Below, piece after piece: positions 26,101-33,827 of a stretch of DNA of 64,000 nucleotides. The stretch is from Streptomyces hokutonensis (GTDB lineage: Bacteria; Actinomycetota; Actinomycetes; Streptomycetales; Streptomycetaceae), in contig NZ_BARG01000061.1 in assembly GCF_000376565.1 (NCBI RefSeq), positions 112,834-176,833 on the forward strand, in the 5' to 3' direction. Position 1 is the first letter of the stretch; every line of letters begins with the position of its first letter. Below the pieces are notes generated by a model. That model saw nothing but the letters and a program-made list of their open reading frames with translations, searched no databases and was not told the DNA's origin. Position numbers and translations under genes: made by a program.

Positions 26101-26263
26101 GCGCCGCACCCGCGACGGCGTCCTCCACGCCTCCACCCTGGAAGGCGTAGCCGCCGGCCTCGCCTGGGCGGCGGGCCAGTGGTTCCGACGCTTCGAGGTG
26201 GCCGCGCTGCTGGAGGACCCGTCCCGGACGGAGGAGTTGGAGCGCGACCGCTGGTTCGACTGA
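23138..26263 (+). CDS. Sacsin-like GHKL ATPase-domain protein
   Basis: A 1041-residue protein. Residues 30-160 are a GHKL (Hsp90-like) ATP-binding fold: N-box VVELAQNAADAAARAG near 55-70, then DGVLCAANTGAPLDAAGVESL, and a G-rich lid GDSAVGRFGVGFAAVVAV. This combination is seen in sacsin N-terminal-like proteins. The remaining 850 residues are acidic and Leu/Asp/Pro rich, with the late FQVRRLSESVTG section. Eukaryotic sacsin is a co-chaperone; the bacterial relatives have no firm role. The ATG at 23138 follows GAGAGTGAACGTACG-type sequence with a weak ribosome site. Confidence 0.85.
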   Translation: MSKFVRPAAEGADPFGTARLRRGVLDAWATSPARFREDANAEEDLVLGGYRDRLVVELAQNAADAAARAGVAGRLRLTLRDGVLCAANTGAPLDAAGVESLSTLRASAKRDAGDSAVGRFGVGFAAVVAVTDEPALVGRHGGVRWSLAEARELADETARHSPGLGTEIRRRDGHIPLLRLPFAAVGSAPDSYDTVVILPLRDTAAEDLAERLLNAVDDALLLALPGLVEVVIEVGDQAPRSLTRRTVGADTVVDDSRDGTTRWRTADAHGDLAKELLADRPVEERLRPHWSVTWAVPVDADGTPARPRTSPVVHAPTPSDEPLGVPALLIASLPLDTTRRHAAPGPLTDFVVERAADAYVELLAAWRPVTAGIIDLVPGPLGKGELDGTLRQAILDRLPRTAFLPPAVEPPTGDTELPESLRPRDAEVVEGAGTDTVRVLAEVLPTLLPAGLERRVELRTLGAARVPLTDAIDRLAGLEKAPDWWRRLYDSLAGVDPDRLSGLPVPLADGRTTIGPRQVLLPTPDSAHVEPEVLARLGLKVAHPDAAHPLLEKLGALPATPRAVLTTPQVRAAVAASLDDEGGAVWDEPTPDAEELADTVLALVRDAGLEPGDEPWLGALALPDEEGELAPAGELVLPGSPFAQVMREDELAFVDSELADRWGEQPLAACGVLATFALVRATDVVLDPDELEPRDSDFAEPDDPGLLDSVDVWSEDVLDRFPDTPVPPVATELVAVRDLDLVDDDRWPQALALLAQPPLRDAITQQVRILLPDGSYEVVRPYTAWWLRGHPVLDGRRPAGLLASGGDPLLRGLYDEADATGFDDEQVLRALGVRTSVAALLDEPGGAAELLDRLADPDREVTGAQLHALYGALADLDPEQVTLPDDLRAVVDGEVTVVDAADAVVVDSPDLLPFTAGIPLLPVRPSRAAELAELFQVRRLSESVTGSVDSEGTEHDVPDSVRVLLGPLTPTTYVEHEELVVDGVEIDWRRTRDGVLHASTLEGVAAGLAWAAGQWFRRFEVAALLEDPSRTEELERDRWFD

Positions 26264-26310
26264 GCGGGGGCGTGATCTTCACGGACCTCGCGGAAATCTT
26301 CCACGAGTCG

Positions 26311-26371
26311 TACAACCATTCCCTTTCGTCGCAGGTCAGATCTCCTGGGCCAACTGGCTCCACGATCACTT
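26311..26371 (+). promoter_or_regulatory. Conserved leader element, copy A
   Basis: Sixty-one bases align without gaps to 27242-27302 ahead of the paralogous gene. Shared blocks include TACAACCA, CAGATCT, GCCAAC-x-GGCTCC and ATCACTT. The GCC-AAC-GGC core can form a small RNA hairpin. It ends about 17 bases before the ATG. Promoter or RNA control element cannot be told apart by eye. Confidence 0.55.
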
Positions 26372-26388
26372 CTGTAACTGGGGAATCC

Positions 26389-27168
26389 ATGCGCATTCGT
26401 GCCACCCTCGGCGTCGTCACCGGCGCCCTGGCCCTCTCGGTCCTCGCCGTCCCTGCCGCGCAGGCGGACGAGGTCCAGGGGGACACCACGATCTCGGGCG
26501 TCGTGGTGAACGGCGGGAAGGCGGTCGTCGTCGGCGCGACCGCCAAGAAGACCATCACTGTCAGCTTCACCGTGAAGGACGCCTCGGGCGTCGGCTGGGC
26601 GCAGGCCATCCTGTACCACGGTTCCGACATCGAGTCCTCCGACACCGGTGCCGTCGCCACCAGCAGCAACCACCGCTCCACCTGCACCGCGGTCAACGCC
26701 ACGACGTCGACCTGCAAGGCGACCTACAACCTCGAGCCGGGCGCCGAGGTGTTCAACTTCGCGGCCGGTGGCTGGAAGGTCTGGGCGATAGCCACGGGCA
26801 AGGACAACGACTACGTCCAGAAGGACAACGCGAAGGGCTTCCAGGTCCAGCGTCTGTCGAAGCTCACGGCCAACGCCGCCCCGGAGCCCGTGAAGAAGGG
26901 CAAGACCATCACGGTCACCGGCAAGCTGACCCGCGCGAACTGGGACGCCGGCACGTACTCCGGTTACTCGACCCAGCCGGTCAAGCTCCAGTTCCGCAAG
27001 AAGGGCGCCAGCACCTACACCACGGTCAAGACCATCAAGACCAGCTCGACCGGCGCCCTGAAGACCACCGTCAAGGCGACCGTCGACGGCTACTTCCGCT
27101 ACAGCTTCGCGGGCACCTCGACCACCCCGGCCGTCAACGCCGCCGGTGACTTCGTCGATGTGAAGTAG
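26389..27168 (+). CDS. Secreted protein, paralogue A
   Basis: A 259-residue exported protein. Sec signal peptide residues 1-26 (MRIRATLGVVTGALALSVLA, cleavage after AAQA). The N-terminal half is an Ig-like beta domain with a probable disulfide (RSTCTAVN / STCKATY). The C-terminal half begins PEPVKKGKTITVTGKLTRANW and contains KLQFRKKGASTYTTVKTIKT, a repeat-type beta-sandwich also found in the neighbour at 27377. No catalytic residues are evident; a cell-surface or matrix role is likely. The ATG has GGGGAATCC before it. Confidence 0.85.
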   Translation: MRIRATLGVVTGALALSVLAVPAAQADEVQGDTTISGVVVNGGKAVVVGATAKKTITVSFTVKDASGVGWAQAILYHGSDIESSDTGAVATSSNHRSTCTAVNATTSTCKATYNLEPGAEVFNFAAGGWKVWAIATGKDNDYVQKDNAKGFQVQRLSKLTANAAPEPVKKGKTITVTGKLTRANWDAGTYSGYSTQPVKLQFRKKGASTYTTVKTIKTSSTGALKTTVKATVDGYFRYSFAGTSTTPAVNAAGDFVDVK

Positions 27169-27241
27169 TTCAGGGCGCGATGACGGAGTCTCCGCACTTC
27201 ACCACGGGTTCGTAATACCCGTACAAAGTCTCGATCCGCCG

Positions 27242-27302
27242 TACAACCAGCCCCACCCGTCACGGATCAGATCTTGTGAGCCAACAGGCTCCGCCATCAC
27301 TT
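27242..27302 (+). promoter_or_regulatory. Conserved leader element, copy B
   Basis: The second copy of the 61-base element seen at 26311-26371. Here the small stem reads GAGCC-AACA-GGCTC, while copy A has GGGCC-AACT-GGCTC, which would keep the stem through a G-U pair. In this copy the element is separated from the gene by an extra hairpin segment. Confidence 0.55.
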
Positions 27303-27354
27303 GGGCCCCGGCGCCGACGACGAGCCGTACGGAACGACCACCGCGCCGGGGCCC
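27303..27354 (+). promoter_or_regulatory. Strong hairpin in the leader of paralogue B
   Basis: GGGCCCCGGCGC / GCGCCGGGGCCC, a perfect 12-bp all-GC stem with a 28-base loop. It sits between the conserved leader and the ribosome site (GGGGAACGC) and is absent from copy A. It could attenuate or stabilise the transcript. Confidence 0.6.
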
Positions 27355-27376
27355 CCTTTCTCCACTTGGGGAACGC

Positions 27377-28228
27377 ATGCGCATACGCGCCACCGTGGCC
27401 GCCGTCTCCGGCGCCCTGGTCCTCTCCGCCTTCGCCGTACCGGCCGCACAGGCCGCCGACGCCACCTCCGGCCGGACCGCGCTCACCTCCGCGACCGCCG
27501 ACGGCACCGCGTCCGCCGCCGCCACGCTCAACGTCACCTTCTCGAAGTTCAAGGTGAACAACGGCAAGGCCGTCGTGGTCGGTGCCAACACGAAGGTCGC
27601 CGTCCCGGTCACCTACACCCTGACCCACGCCGCGAGCCTCGACGTCAGCGAGGACAACTTCGCGAGCGGCCCGTTCATCTACCTCGGCGCCTCGGCGAGC
27701 AGCCCGACCAAGCGGATCATCAGCGACGACCCGGGCACCTGCACCGCCGCCTCGACGACCGTCCTGAACTGCAAGGCCACGCTCTACGTCCGCTCGACCG
27801 GGACCGCCCTGAAGAACGCCAACGCCGTCACCTGGAAGGCGGGCGGCCTCGCCATCGTCGCCAACGGCGACGAGAAGATCCAGGGCGACATGGGCAACGT
27901 CCCGGTCCGCCGCGCCGCCCAGCTCACGGCCGACGCCACCCCGGAGCCGGTCAAGAAGGGCAAGACCATCACGGTCACGGGCAAGCTGTCCCGCGCCAAC
28001 TGGGAGACCCACAAGAACGCGGGCTACGCCGGCCAGTCGGTGAAGCTCCAGTTCCGCAAGAACGGCTCCAGCACGTACACCACGGTCAAGACCATCAAGA
28101 CCAGCTCGACCGGCGCTCTGAAGACCACCGTCACGGCGACCGTCGACGGCTATTTCCGCTACAGCTTCGCGGGCACGGCCAGCACCGCGGCGGTCAACGC
28201 CACGGGTGACTTCGTCGACGTGAAGTAG
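27377..28228 (+). CDS. Secreted protein, paralogue B
   Basis: A 283-residue exported paralogue of the gene at 26389. The signal peptide is nearly the same (MRIRATVAAVSGALVLSAFA, AAQAA). The N-terminal domain has diverged and gained about 25 Ser/Thr/Ala-rich residues after the signal. The C-terminal half is close to identical (PEPVKKGKTITVTGKLSRANW, FRKNGSSTYTTVKTIKT, ending NATGDFVDVK). Cys pairs GTCTAAS / LNCKATL match those of copy A. The pattern suggests tandem duplication with selection or conversion holding the C-terminal domain. Confidence 0.85.
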   Translation: MRIRATVAAVSGALVLSAFAVPAAQAADATSGRTALTSATADGTASAAATLNVTFSKFKVNNGKAVVVGANTKVAVPVTYTLTHAASLDVSEDNFASGPFIYLGASASSPTKRIISDDPGTCTAASTTVLNCKATLYVRSTGTALKNANAVTWKAGGLAIVANGDEKIQGDMGNVPVRRAAQLTADATPEPVKKGKTITVTGKLSRANWETHKNAGYAGQSVKLQFRKNGSSTYTTVKTIKTSSTGALKTTVTATVDGYFRYSFAGTASTAAVNATGDFVDVK

Positions 28229-28259
28229 CAGCGGGTCGTCGTTCGACTGCGGGTGAGTG

Positions 28260-28350
28260 GGGGCTGGTCGCGCCCACGCGGCGGAGCCGCAATTAGACAC
28301 AGCCCCGCGCCCCTAAAGACAGCTGCCGCGCCCCTGCTTCAGGGGCGCGG
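28260..28350. terminator. REP-like hairpin and bidirectional terminator
   Basis: GGGGCTG (28260-28266) pairs with CAGCCCC (28300-28306) around a GC-rich inner stem. Then comes CCGCGCCCCTG-CTT-CAGGGGCGCGG at 28326-28350, a perfect 11-bp stem with a 3-base loop. It lies between convergent genes. From memory, the GCGCCCCT-type hairpin is a common interspersed element of Streptomyces. Confidence 0.75.
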
Positions 28351-28360
28351 TCGCTGCTTT

Positions 28361-30757
28361 CTAAGCCGGCCCCCGCCGATCCACCACCCGCCACACCCCC
28401 TCCAGCAAGACCCCCGCCACCCCGGCGATCCCCACCGCGACCCACGGCATGGTCACTCCCACCAGCTTCAACGCGAAGAAGTGCTGGAGCCAGGGCACGA
28501 TCAGGACGACCACGAACGCCGCCCCCATCGACGCCACCAGGGTGACCCGCCACCACGTGTACGGCCGGGCGATGATCGCCAGCACCCACATGGAGATCAG
28601 GAACAACGTCAGGGTCGCCGCACTGGTCTCCGCCCCCAACGACCCCTTCCCCGTGTAGTAGTGACGGGCGATCAGATAGGTCACGAAGGTCGCCGCCCCG
28701 GCGATCACCCCACCGGGGATCGAGTACCGCATCACCCGCCGCACGAAGTGGGGTTGCGCCCGCTCCGTGTTGGGCGCGAGGGCGAGGAAGAACGCGGGGA
28801 CGCCGATCGTCAGCGTCGAGAGCAGCGTCAAGTGCCGTGGCAGGAAGGGGTATTCGACCCGCCAGCACACCACGAGCACCGCCAGCAGCACCGAGTAGAC
28901 GGTCTTCACCAGGAACAGCGTCGCCACCCGGGTGATGTTCCCGATGACCCGCCGCCCCTCGGCGACGACCGAAGGCAGCGTCGCGAAGCTGTTGTTGAGC
29001 AGCACGATCTGGGCGACGGCCCGGGTGGCCTCGGACCCGGAGCCCATGGACACCCCGATGTCGGCGTCCTTGAGGGCGAGTACGTCGTTGACGCCGTCCC
29101 CGGTCATCGCGACCGTGTGCCCGCGGGACTGCAACGCCCCCACCATGTCCCGCTTCTGCTGCGGGGTGACCCGCCCGAACACCGTGCCCTCGTCGAGGGA
29201 CTTCGCCATCTCCCCCTGATCCGAGGGCAGTTGACGGGCGTCCATGACCTGCCCGGTGAGCCCCAGTTTCCCGGCCACCGCGCCGACGGACACCGCGTTG
29301 TCCCCGGAGATGACCTTGGCGTGGACGTCCTGCTCGGCGAAGTAGCGCAGCGTCTCCGCCGCGTCGGGCCGCAACCGTTGCTCCAGGACGACGAGCGCGG
29401 TCGGCCGGGCGCCCCGCGCCACCTCGGGATCGTCCAGCTCGCCGGCGACCCGGGCCAGCAGCAGCACCCGTAGCCCCTGCTCGTTGAGCCGCCCCGTCTC
29501 GGCCAGCGCGGGATCGTCCGCACCCAACAACACGTCCGGCGCCCCGAGCAGCCACGTGCTGGACTCCCCGTCGCCCTCGCTGAAGGACGCCCCGCTGTAC
29601 TTGCGGGCGGACGAGAACGGCAGCGACTCGACGCACCGCCACTCCTCGCTGTCCGGGTAGGCGGCGATGATCGCCTGCAAGGACGCGTTCGGCCGCGGGT
29701 CCGACTCACCGAGCGCGCCGAGGACTTTGCGTACGTACGTTTCATCGGCCCCACCGAGCGGACGCAGCTCGGTGACGTCCATGCCGCCCTCGGTGAGCGT
29801 GCCCGTCTTGTCGAGGCAGACCGTGTCGACGCGGGCGAGGCCCTCGATCGCCGGAAGCTCCTGGACGAGGCACTGTTTCCGGCCAAGCCGGATGACGCCG
29901 ATCGCGAAGGCCACCGAAGTGAGGAGGACGAGCCCTTCCGGGACCATCGGCACGATCCCGCCGACCGTCCGCGCGATCGAGTCCTTGAACCCGTGCTGTT
30001 TGACGACGAGTTGGCTGATGACCAGGCCGATCGCGGTCGGGATCATCATCCACGTCACGTACTTGAGGATCGTGGAGATACCGGTCCGCAGCTCGGAGTG
30101 GACGAGCGTGAACCGCGAGGCCTCTTCGGCGAGTTGGGCGGCGTAGGCCTCACGCCCCACCTTCGTAGCCTCGAACGCGCCACCGCCGGCCACGACGAAG
30201 CTGCCCGACATCACCTGGTCCCCGGGCCGCTTGACGACCGGATCCGCCTCGCCGGTGAGCAGCGACTCGTCGATCTCCAGGCCGTCGGCCTCGACGCACT
30301 CCCCGTCGACCACGACCTTGTCCCCGGGCCCGATCTCGATGAGATCCCCGAGCACGATCTCGGAGGTGCTCACCGCCACCGCGGCCCCGTCCCGCCGTAC
30401 CGTCGGCTTCGCCTCGCCGATCACCGCGAGGGAGTCGAGGGTCTGCTTCGCCCGCCACTCCTGGATGATCCCGATCCCGGTGTTGGCGAGGATCACGTAC
30501 CCGAACAGGCTGTCCTGCAAGGGCGCGACGAACAGCATGATCAGCCAGAGCACACCGATGATCGCGTTGAACCGGGTGAAGACGTTGGCGCGCACGATCT
30601 CGCCGAGGGACCGGCTGCTGCGTACCGGGACGTCGTTGACCTCCCCGCGCGCCACCCGCTCGGCGACCTCGGCGGTGCTGAGTCCATGGGCCCGCCGTGC
30701 CGGGACGGGCACGGGGTGCACCGGGTCGAGTTCGGCGCCCGCGTCGGTGTGCGTCAT
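28361..30757 (-). CDS. P-type cation-transporting ATPase (CtpE-like)
   Basis: A 798-residue ion pump. Order: two helices, the actuator loop with LLTGEADPV, two helices containing GGIVPMVPEGLVLL, the phosphorylation site CLDKTGTLT (Asp near 313), the hinge MTGDGVNDVLALKDADIGVSMG, then six C-terminal helices. The PEGL motif in helix 4 and the overall plan resemble Mycobacterium CtpE, a calcium importer, so calcium is my best guess and other divalent cations remain possible. It has no N-terminal metal-binding domain. The ATG at 30757 has a weak ribosome site. Confidence 0.9.
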   Translation of the reverse strand: MTHTDAGAELDPVHPVPVPARRAHGLSTAEVAERVARGEVNDVPVRSSRSLGEIVRANVFTRFNAIIGVLWLIMLFVAPLQDSLFGYVILANTGIGIIQEWRAKQTLDSLAVIGEAKPTVRRDGAAVAVSTSEIVLGDLIEIGPGDKVVVDGECVEADGLEIDESLLTGEADPVVKRPGDQVMSGSFVVAGGGAFEATKVGREAYAAQLAEEASRFTLVHSELRTGISTILKYVTWMMIPTAIGLVISQLVVKQHGFKDSIARTVGGIVPMVPEGLVLLTSVAFAIGVIRLGRKQCLVQELPAIEGLARVDTVCLDKTGTLTEGGMDVTELRPLGGADETYVRKVLGALGESDPRPNASLQAIIAAYPDSEEWRCVESLPFSSARKYSGASFSEGDGESSTWLLGAPDVLLGADDPALAETGRLNEQGLRVLLLARVAGELDDPEVARGARPTALVVLEQRLRPDAAETLRYFAEQDVHAKVISGDNAVSVGAVAGKLGLTGQVMDARQLPSDQGEMAKSLDEGTVFGRVTPQQKRDMVGALQSRGHTVAMTGDGVNDVLALKDADIGVSMGSGSEATRAVAQIVLLNNSFATLPSVVAEGRRVIGNITRVATLFLVKTVYSVLLAVLVVCWRVEYPFLPRHLTLLSTLTIGVPAFFLALAPNTERAQPHFVRRVMRYSIPGGVIAGAATFVTYLIARHYYTGKGSLGAETSAATLTLFLISMWVLAIIARPYTWWRVTLVASMGAAFVVVLIVPWLQHFFALKLVGVTMPWVAVGIAGVAGVLLEGVWRVVDRRGPA

Positions 30758-30870
30758 GCATTCGACGGTACGTGCGGATTTACGGCTTCACCCGCCGAGT
30801 GCCCGGAAGATCCGACCAGGGGAGGACGGCGGGCGGGGCGGAGTGATGCCGTGGTTGTAGAGGAGTGTCC

Positions 30871-31140
30871 TTACTCGGCAGCAGCCGCCGCGGAGTCCTC
30901 CGCCGCGCGCTTGAGCGCCGCGTCCCGCCCCCGGACGTACCAGATGCCGATCAGCCCGAGCCCGGCCCCGGCCAGGCAGGTCCACAGCCACCACAGATGG
31001 CCGTGGTCGTCGAACCAGCCGTAGAACGGGAGCTGTACCAGGAAGAGGACGAACCAGAGGATCGTGCCGCCGATGATGGTCGGGACGATCGGGCCCTCCA
31101 GGGGCTCCGGTGCCTCGTGTGTCGGTGTCCACTTCGCCAT
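30871..31140 (-). CDS. DUF2530 membrane protein
   Basis: An 89-residue protein with two membrane helices (IIGGTILWFVLFLVQLPFYGW and LWWLWTCLAGAGLGLIGIWYV) and an Ala/Glu-rich C-terminal tail (RAAEDSAAAAAE). It matches the actinobacterial DUF2530 family in length and sequence. It diverges from the purine permease gene, an arrangement I recall from other Streptomyces. Function unknown. Confidence 0.82.
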   Translation of the reverse strand: MAKWTPTHEAPEPLEGPIVPTIIGGTILWFVLFLVQLPFYGWFDDHGHLWWLWTCLAGAGLGLIGIWYVRGRDAALKRAAEDSAAAAAE

Positions 31141-31273
31141 GCCCACAGCTTACGAGGCGACACAAGGCGCCCGAATGCACGCGTGGTCTACGCGCGGAGA
31201 TAGCGCCTGACGTCTTCATATGTTCATACTGAAACGGTTTCCGTCTGTCCACTTCTGCTCGTAGGAACATCCA

Positions 31274-32668
31274 ATGCAGACCGCCCTCGACCGCTACTTC
31301 AAGATCTCCGAACGGGGCAGCAGCCTCCCCCGAGAGATCCGGGGCGGGTTCGCCACCTTCTTCGCGATGGCGTACATCATCGTGCTGAACCCGATCATCC
31401 TCGGCAGCGCGAAGGACATGTACGGGCACCACCTCGACAACGGCCAGCTGGTCACCGCCACCGCCGTCACGGCCGCGTTCACCACCCTCCTCATGGGTGT
31501 CATCGGCAACGTCCCGATCGCGCTGGCCGCCGGACTCGGCGTGAACTCCGTCGTCGCCCTCCAGCTCGCGCCCCGCATGACGTGGCCGGACGCGATGGGC
31601 ATGGTCGTGCTGGCCGGCCTGGTCGTGATGCTGCTGGTCGCCACCGGGCTGCGCGAGCGCGTCATGAACGCGGTGCCCTACGGCCTGCGCAAGGCGATCT
31701 CGATCGGTATCGGCCTGTTCATCATGCTGATCGGGCTCGTGGACTCCGGGTTCATCTCCCGCATCCCGGACGCCGCCCAGACCACCGTCCCGCTCCAGCT
31801 CGGCGCCGACGGTCACCTCAACGGCTGGCCGGTGCTGATCTTCATCCTCGGCGTGCTGCTCACGCTCGGGCTGATCGTCCGCAAGGTGTCCGGCGCGATC
31901 CTGATCTCGATCGTCACGATGACCGTCCTCGCGGTGATCGTGAACGCGGTCGCGACGATCCCCTCCTGGGGCCTGACCACCCCGAAGTGGCCCGGAAACC
32001 CGGTCGCCACCCCGGACTTCGGCCTGATCGGCAAGTTCAGCCTGTTCGGCGGCTTCTCCAAGGTCGGCGTGCTGACCGGTGTCCTCTTCGTCTTCACGGT
32101 CCTGCTGTCGTGCTTCTTCGACGCGATGGGCACGATCATGGGCATCAGCGACGAGGCGAAGCTGACCGACGGCGAGGGCAACATGCCCGGCATCAACAAG
32201 GTCCTCTTCGTCGACGGCATCGCGGTCGCGGCCGGCGGCGCCAGCTCCTCCTCTGCCACCACCTGCTTCGTGGAGTCCACGGCCGGTGTCGGCGAGGGCG
32301 CCCGCACCGGCTTCGCGAACGTCGTCACGGGCGCCCTCTTCGCCGTGGCGCTGTTCCTCACGCCCATCGCCACGATGGTCCCCTCCCAGGCGGCCACCCC
32401 GGCCCTGCTCGCGGTGGGCTTCCTGATCCTGGCGGGCTCCGTCAAGGAGATCGACTGGGCCGACTACACGATCGCGATCCCGGCCTTCATCACGATGGTG
32501 ATGATGCCGTTCACCTACTCGATCACCAACGGCATCGGCATGGGCTTCATCACCTTCGTGGTGCTGCGCCTGGTGGCGGGCCGGGGCCGGGAGGTCCCGG
32601 CGCCGATGTACGTCGTGGCGGCCGTGTTCGGCTTCTACTACCTGATGCCGGCCCTGGGCCTGACGTAA
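31274..32668 (+). CDS. NCS2-family purine/xanthine permease (AzgA-like)
   Basis: A 464-residue permease with 12-14 helices for uptake of adenine, guanine or hypoxanthine by proton symport. AzgA-type features: the N-terminal LPREIRGGFATFFAMAYIIVLNP, GNVPIALAAGLGVNSVVAL, and SSSSATTCFVESTAGVGEGARTG (the QTG-equivalent region, split here). SCFFDAMGTIMGISDEAKLTDG is also typical. The ATG has a modest ribosome site (CGTAGGAACATCC). A bidirectional hairpin covers its stop codon. Exact substrate unproven. Confidence 0.9.
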   Translation: MQTALDRYFKISERGSSLPREIRGGFATFFAMAYIIVLNPIILGSAKDMYGHHLDNGQLVTATAVTAAFTTLLMGVIGNVPIALAAGLGVNSVVALQLAPRMTWPDAMGMVVLAGLVVMLLVATGLRERVMNAVPYGLRKAISIGIGLFIMLIGLVDSGFISRIPDAAQTTVPLQLGADGHLNGWPVLIFILGVLLTLGLIVRKVSGAILISIVTMTVLAVIVNAVATIPSWGLTTPKWPGNPVATPDFGLIGKFSLFGGFSKVGVLTGVLFVFTVLLSCFFDAMGTIMGISDEAKLTDGEGNMPGINKVLFVDGIAVAAGGASSSSATTCFVESTAGVGEGARTGFANVVTGALFAVALFLTPIATMVPSQAATPALLAVGFLILAGSVKEIDWADYTIAIPAFITMVMMPFTYSITNGIGMGFITFVVLRLVAGRGREVPAPMYVVAAVFGFYYLMPALGLT

Positions 32669-32681
32669 GGTCCAGGGCCGG
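32648..32681. terminator. Bidirectional terminator over the permease stop codon
   Basis: CCGGCCCTGG / CCAGGGCCGG, a perfect 10-bp stem with a 14-base loop. It straddles the stop of the purine permease and lies six bases before the end of the convergent Tat-exported gene. Confidence 0.7.
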
Positions 32682-32686
32682 CCGGC

Positions 32687-33736
32687 TCAGGAGACGAAGT
32701 CGCTCTTGTAGAACACGCTGGCGTCCAGGGTGTCCGGATCCCCGCTGGTCTTCGACGAGAAGCCGAAGGCCAGCCGGGGCGCCCCGGAGACCAGCCAGAT
32801 CGCCGCGCCCTGGGGTTCGCGCCCCGGCAGGGAGGCACCCGCGGTGGTCTCGAACTTGTCGTAGTACGAGCCGCCGGTGTCGTTCAGGTCGAGCGTGACC
32901 AGGTACGAGGGGCCGCCGGGGCCGCCGTAGAGGAGATAGGCGTACTGCCCGCACAGGGTGATGCCCTGGAACAGGTCGGCGGCGGTGAGACCGAGCTCGT
33001 CGTTGTTGGGGATGGCCCGCTCGACGAGCCGGTAGCCGTCGCTCAGGCGTCCGGCGACGGCGTCCGCCATGTCGAAGACGACCAGGCGCCACACCCGGGA
33101 GGCGGAGTCGCTGGTCGCGTAGCGGATCAGCAGCCGGTTCGTGTACGGGTCGATCGCGGGCCGGGGCAGTTTGACGAAGCTGGAGATGGTCGGCGTGCGG
33201 TCGTAGATCGAGGAGGCGCCGGACTCCAGGGTCAGTCCGTCGCCGAACCGGAAGCGGGACAGCTTCTCGCCCGCTCCGTTGTCGTCGGAGTCGCTGCCCT
33301 CGATCCACAGGTAGGGCACATTGCCCGCACCCATCGGCTCGACGCCCATCGAGGAGCCGTGGCCGAACCCGTGCAGAGCCATCGTGCCGAGCACGTTCCC
33401 CGAGAGGTCGGTCTGCGAGATCCACAGGTCGCCGTTGTGCCCGGCGCTGTCGCCGATGCGGTGCTGGGCGAAGTAGACGCGGTCGTTGACGTTGTCGAAG
33501 GCGAAGGACTGCATCGCCCAGTACGGCTGGTGGAGAGTGGCCCGCCAGATCGGGTTGCCGCCGCTGCCGGACAGCGAGAAGTGTTTCGAGGCCGCCACGG
33601 AGGCCTCGGCCGTGCCCGCCGCCAGCAGCGGCGCCGCCGTGCCGACCACGGCCGCACCGGCGATCCCGGCTCCGCCCCGCAGGATCTGGCGTCTGTTCGG
33701 CCCCCGCCGGTCTCTTCCGGATGTCCCGTCGATCAT
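32687..33736 (-). CDS. Tat-exported propeller protein, phage-baseplate/TagC-like
   Basis: A 349-residue secreted protein. The Tat signal is NRRQILRGGAGIAGAA, with cleavage likely after AEA near residue 44. The mature part has the family pattern MQSFAFDNVNDRVYFAQHR, then WISQTDLSGN, HGFGHGSSMGVEPMG and FQGITLCGQYAYLLYGG. Streptomyces relatives are annotated as phage baseplate or teichoic acid biosynthesis protein C; both names are inherited, and the fold is probably a beta-propeller. No phage genes lie nearby. The start ATG follows GGGGGGGTTGTGACCC. Confidence 0.75.
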   Translation of the reverse strand: MIDGTSGRDRRGPNRRQILRGGAGIAGAAVVGTAAPLLAAGTAEASVAASKHFSLSGSGGNPIWRATLHQPYWAMQSFAFDNVNDRVYFAQHRIGDSAGHNGDLWISQTDLSGNVLGTMALHGFGHGSSMGVEPMGAGNVPYLWIEGSDSDDNGAGEKLSRFRFGDGLTLESGASSIYDRTPTISSFVKLPRPAIDPYTNRLLIRYATSDSASRVWRLVVFDMADAVAGRLSDGYRLVERAIPNNDELGLTAADLFQGITLCGQYAYLLYGGPGGPSYLVTLDLNDTGGSYYDKFETTAGASLPGREPQGAAIWLVSGAPRLAFGFSSKTSGDPDTLDASVFYKSDFVS

Positions 33737-33827
33737 GGGTCACAACCCCCCCAGCTACGGCCGGGCCGGTGCCCGGCATGGAGGATCTACCTTATGTTTA
33801 ACGGGAGTTGACGTCGCGCCGTTTCCG

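Noticed and set aside
23389..26388. Very long plus-strand open frame overlapping the GHKL gene in another frame
   Set aside because: It is Arg/Pro/His-rich shadow sequence of the real 1041-residue gene; only its last part (from 26389) is a true gene with its own ribosome site.
26311..27376. A known riboswitch class in the two secreted-protein leaders
   Set aside because: I compared the leader with remembered ydaO, cobalamin, TPP and SAM patterns and saw no match; it is reported only as a conserved element.
31231..31241. GAAAC-G-GTTTC before the purine permease as a LacI-type operator
   Set aside because: The arms are only 5 bp and the spacing is odd-numbered; too short to claim.
32687..33736. 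Prophage or tail-like particle locus
   Set aside because: One protein of an ambiguously named family with a Tat signal and no other phage genes nearby.
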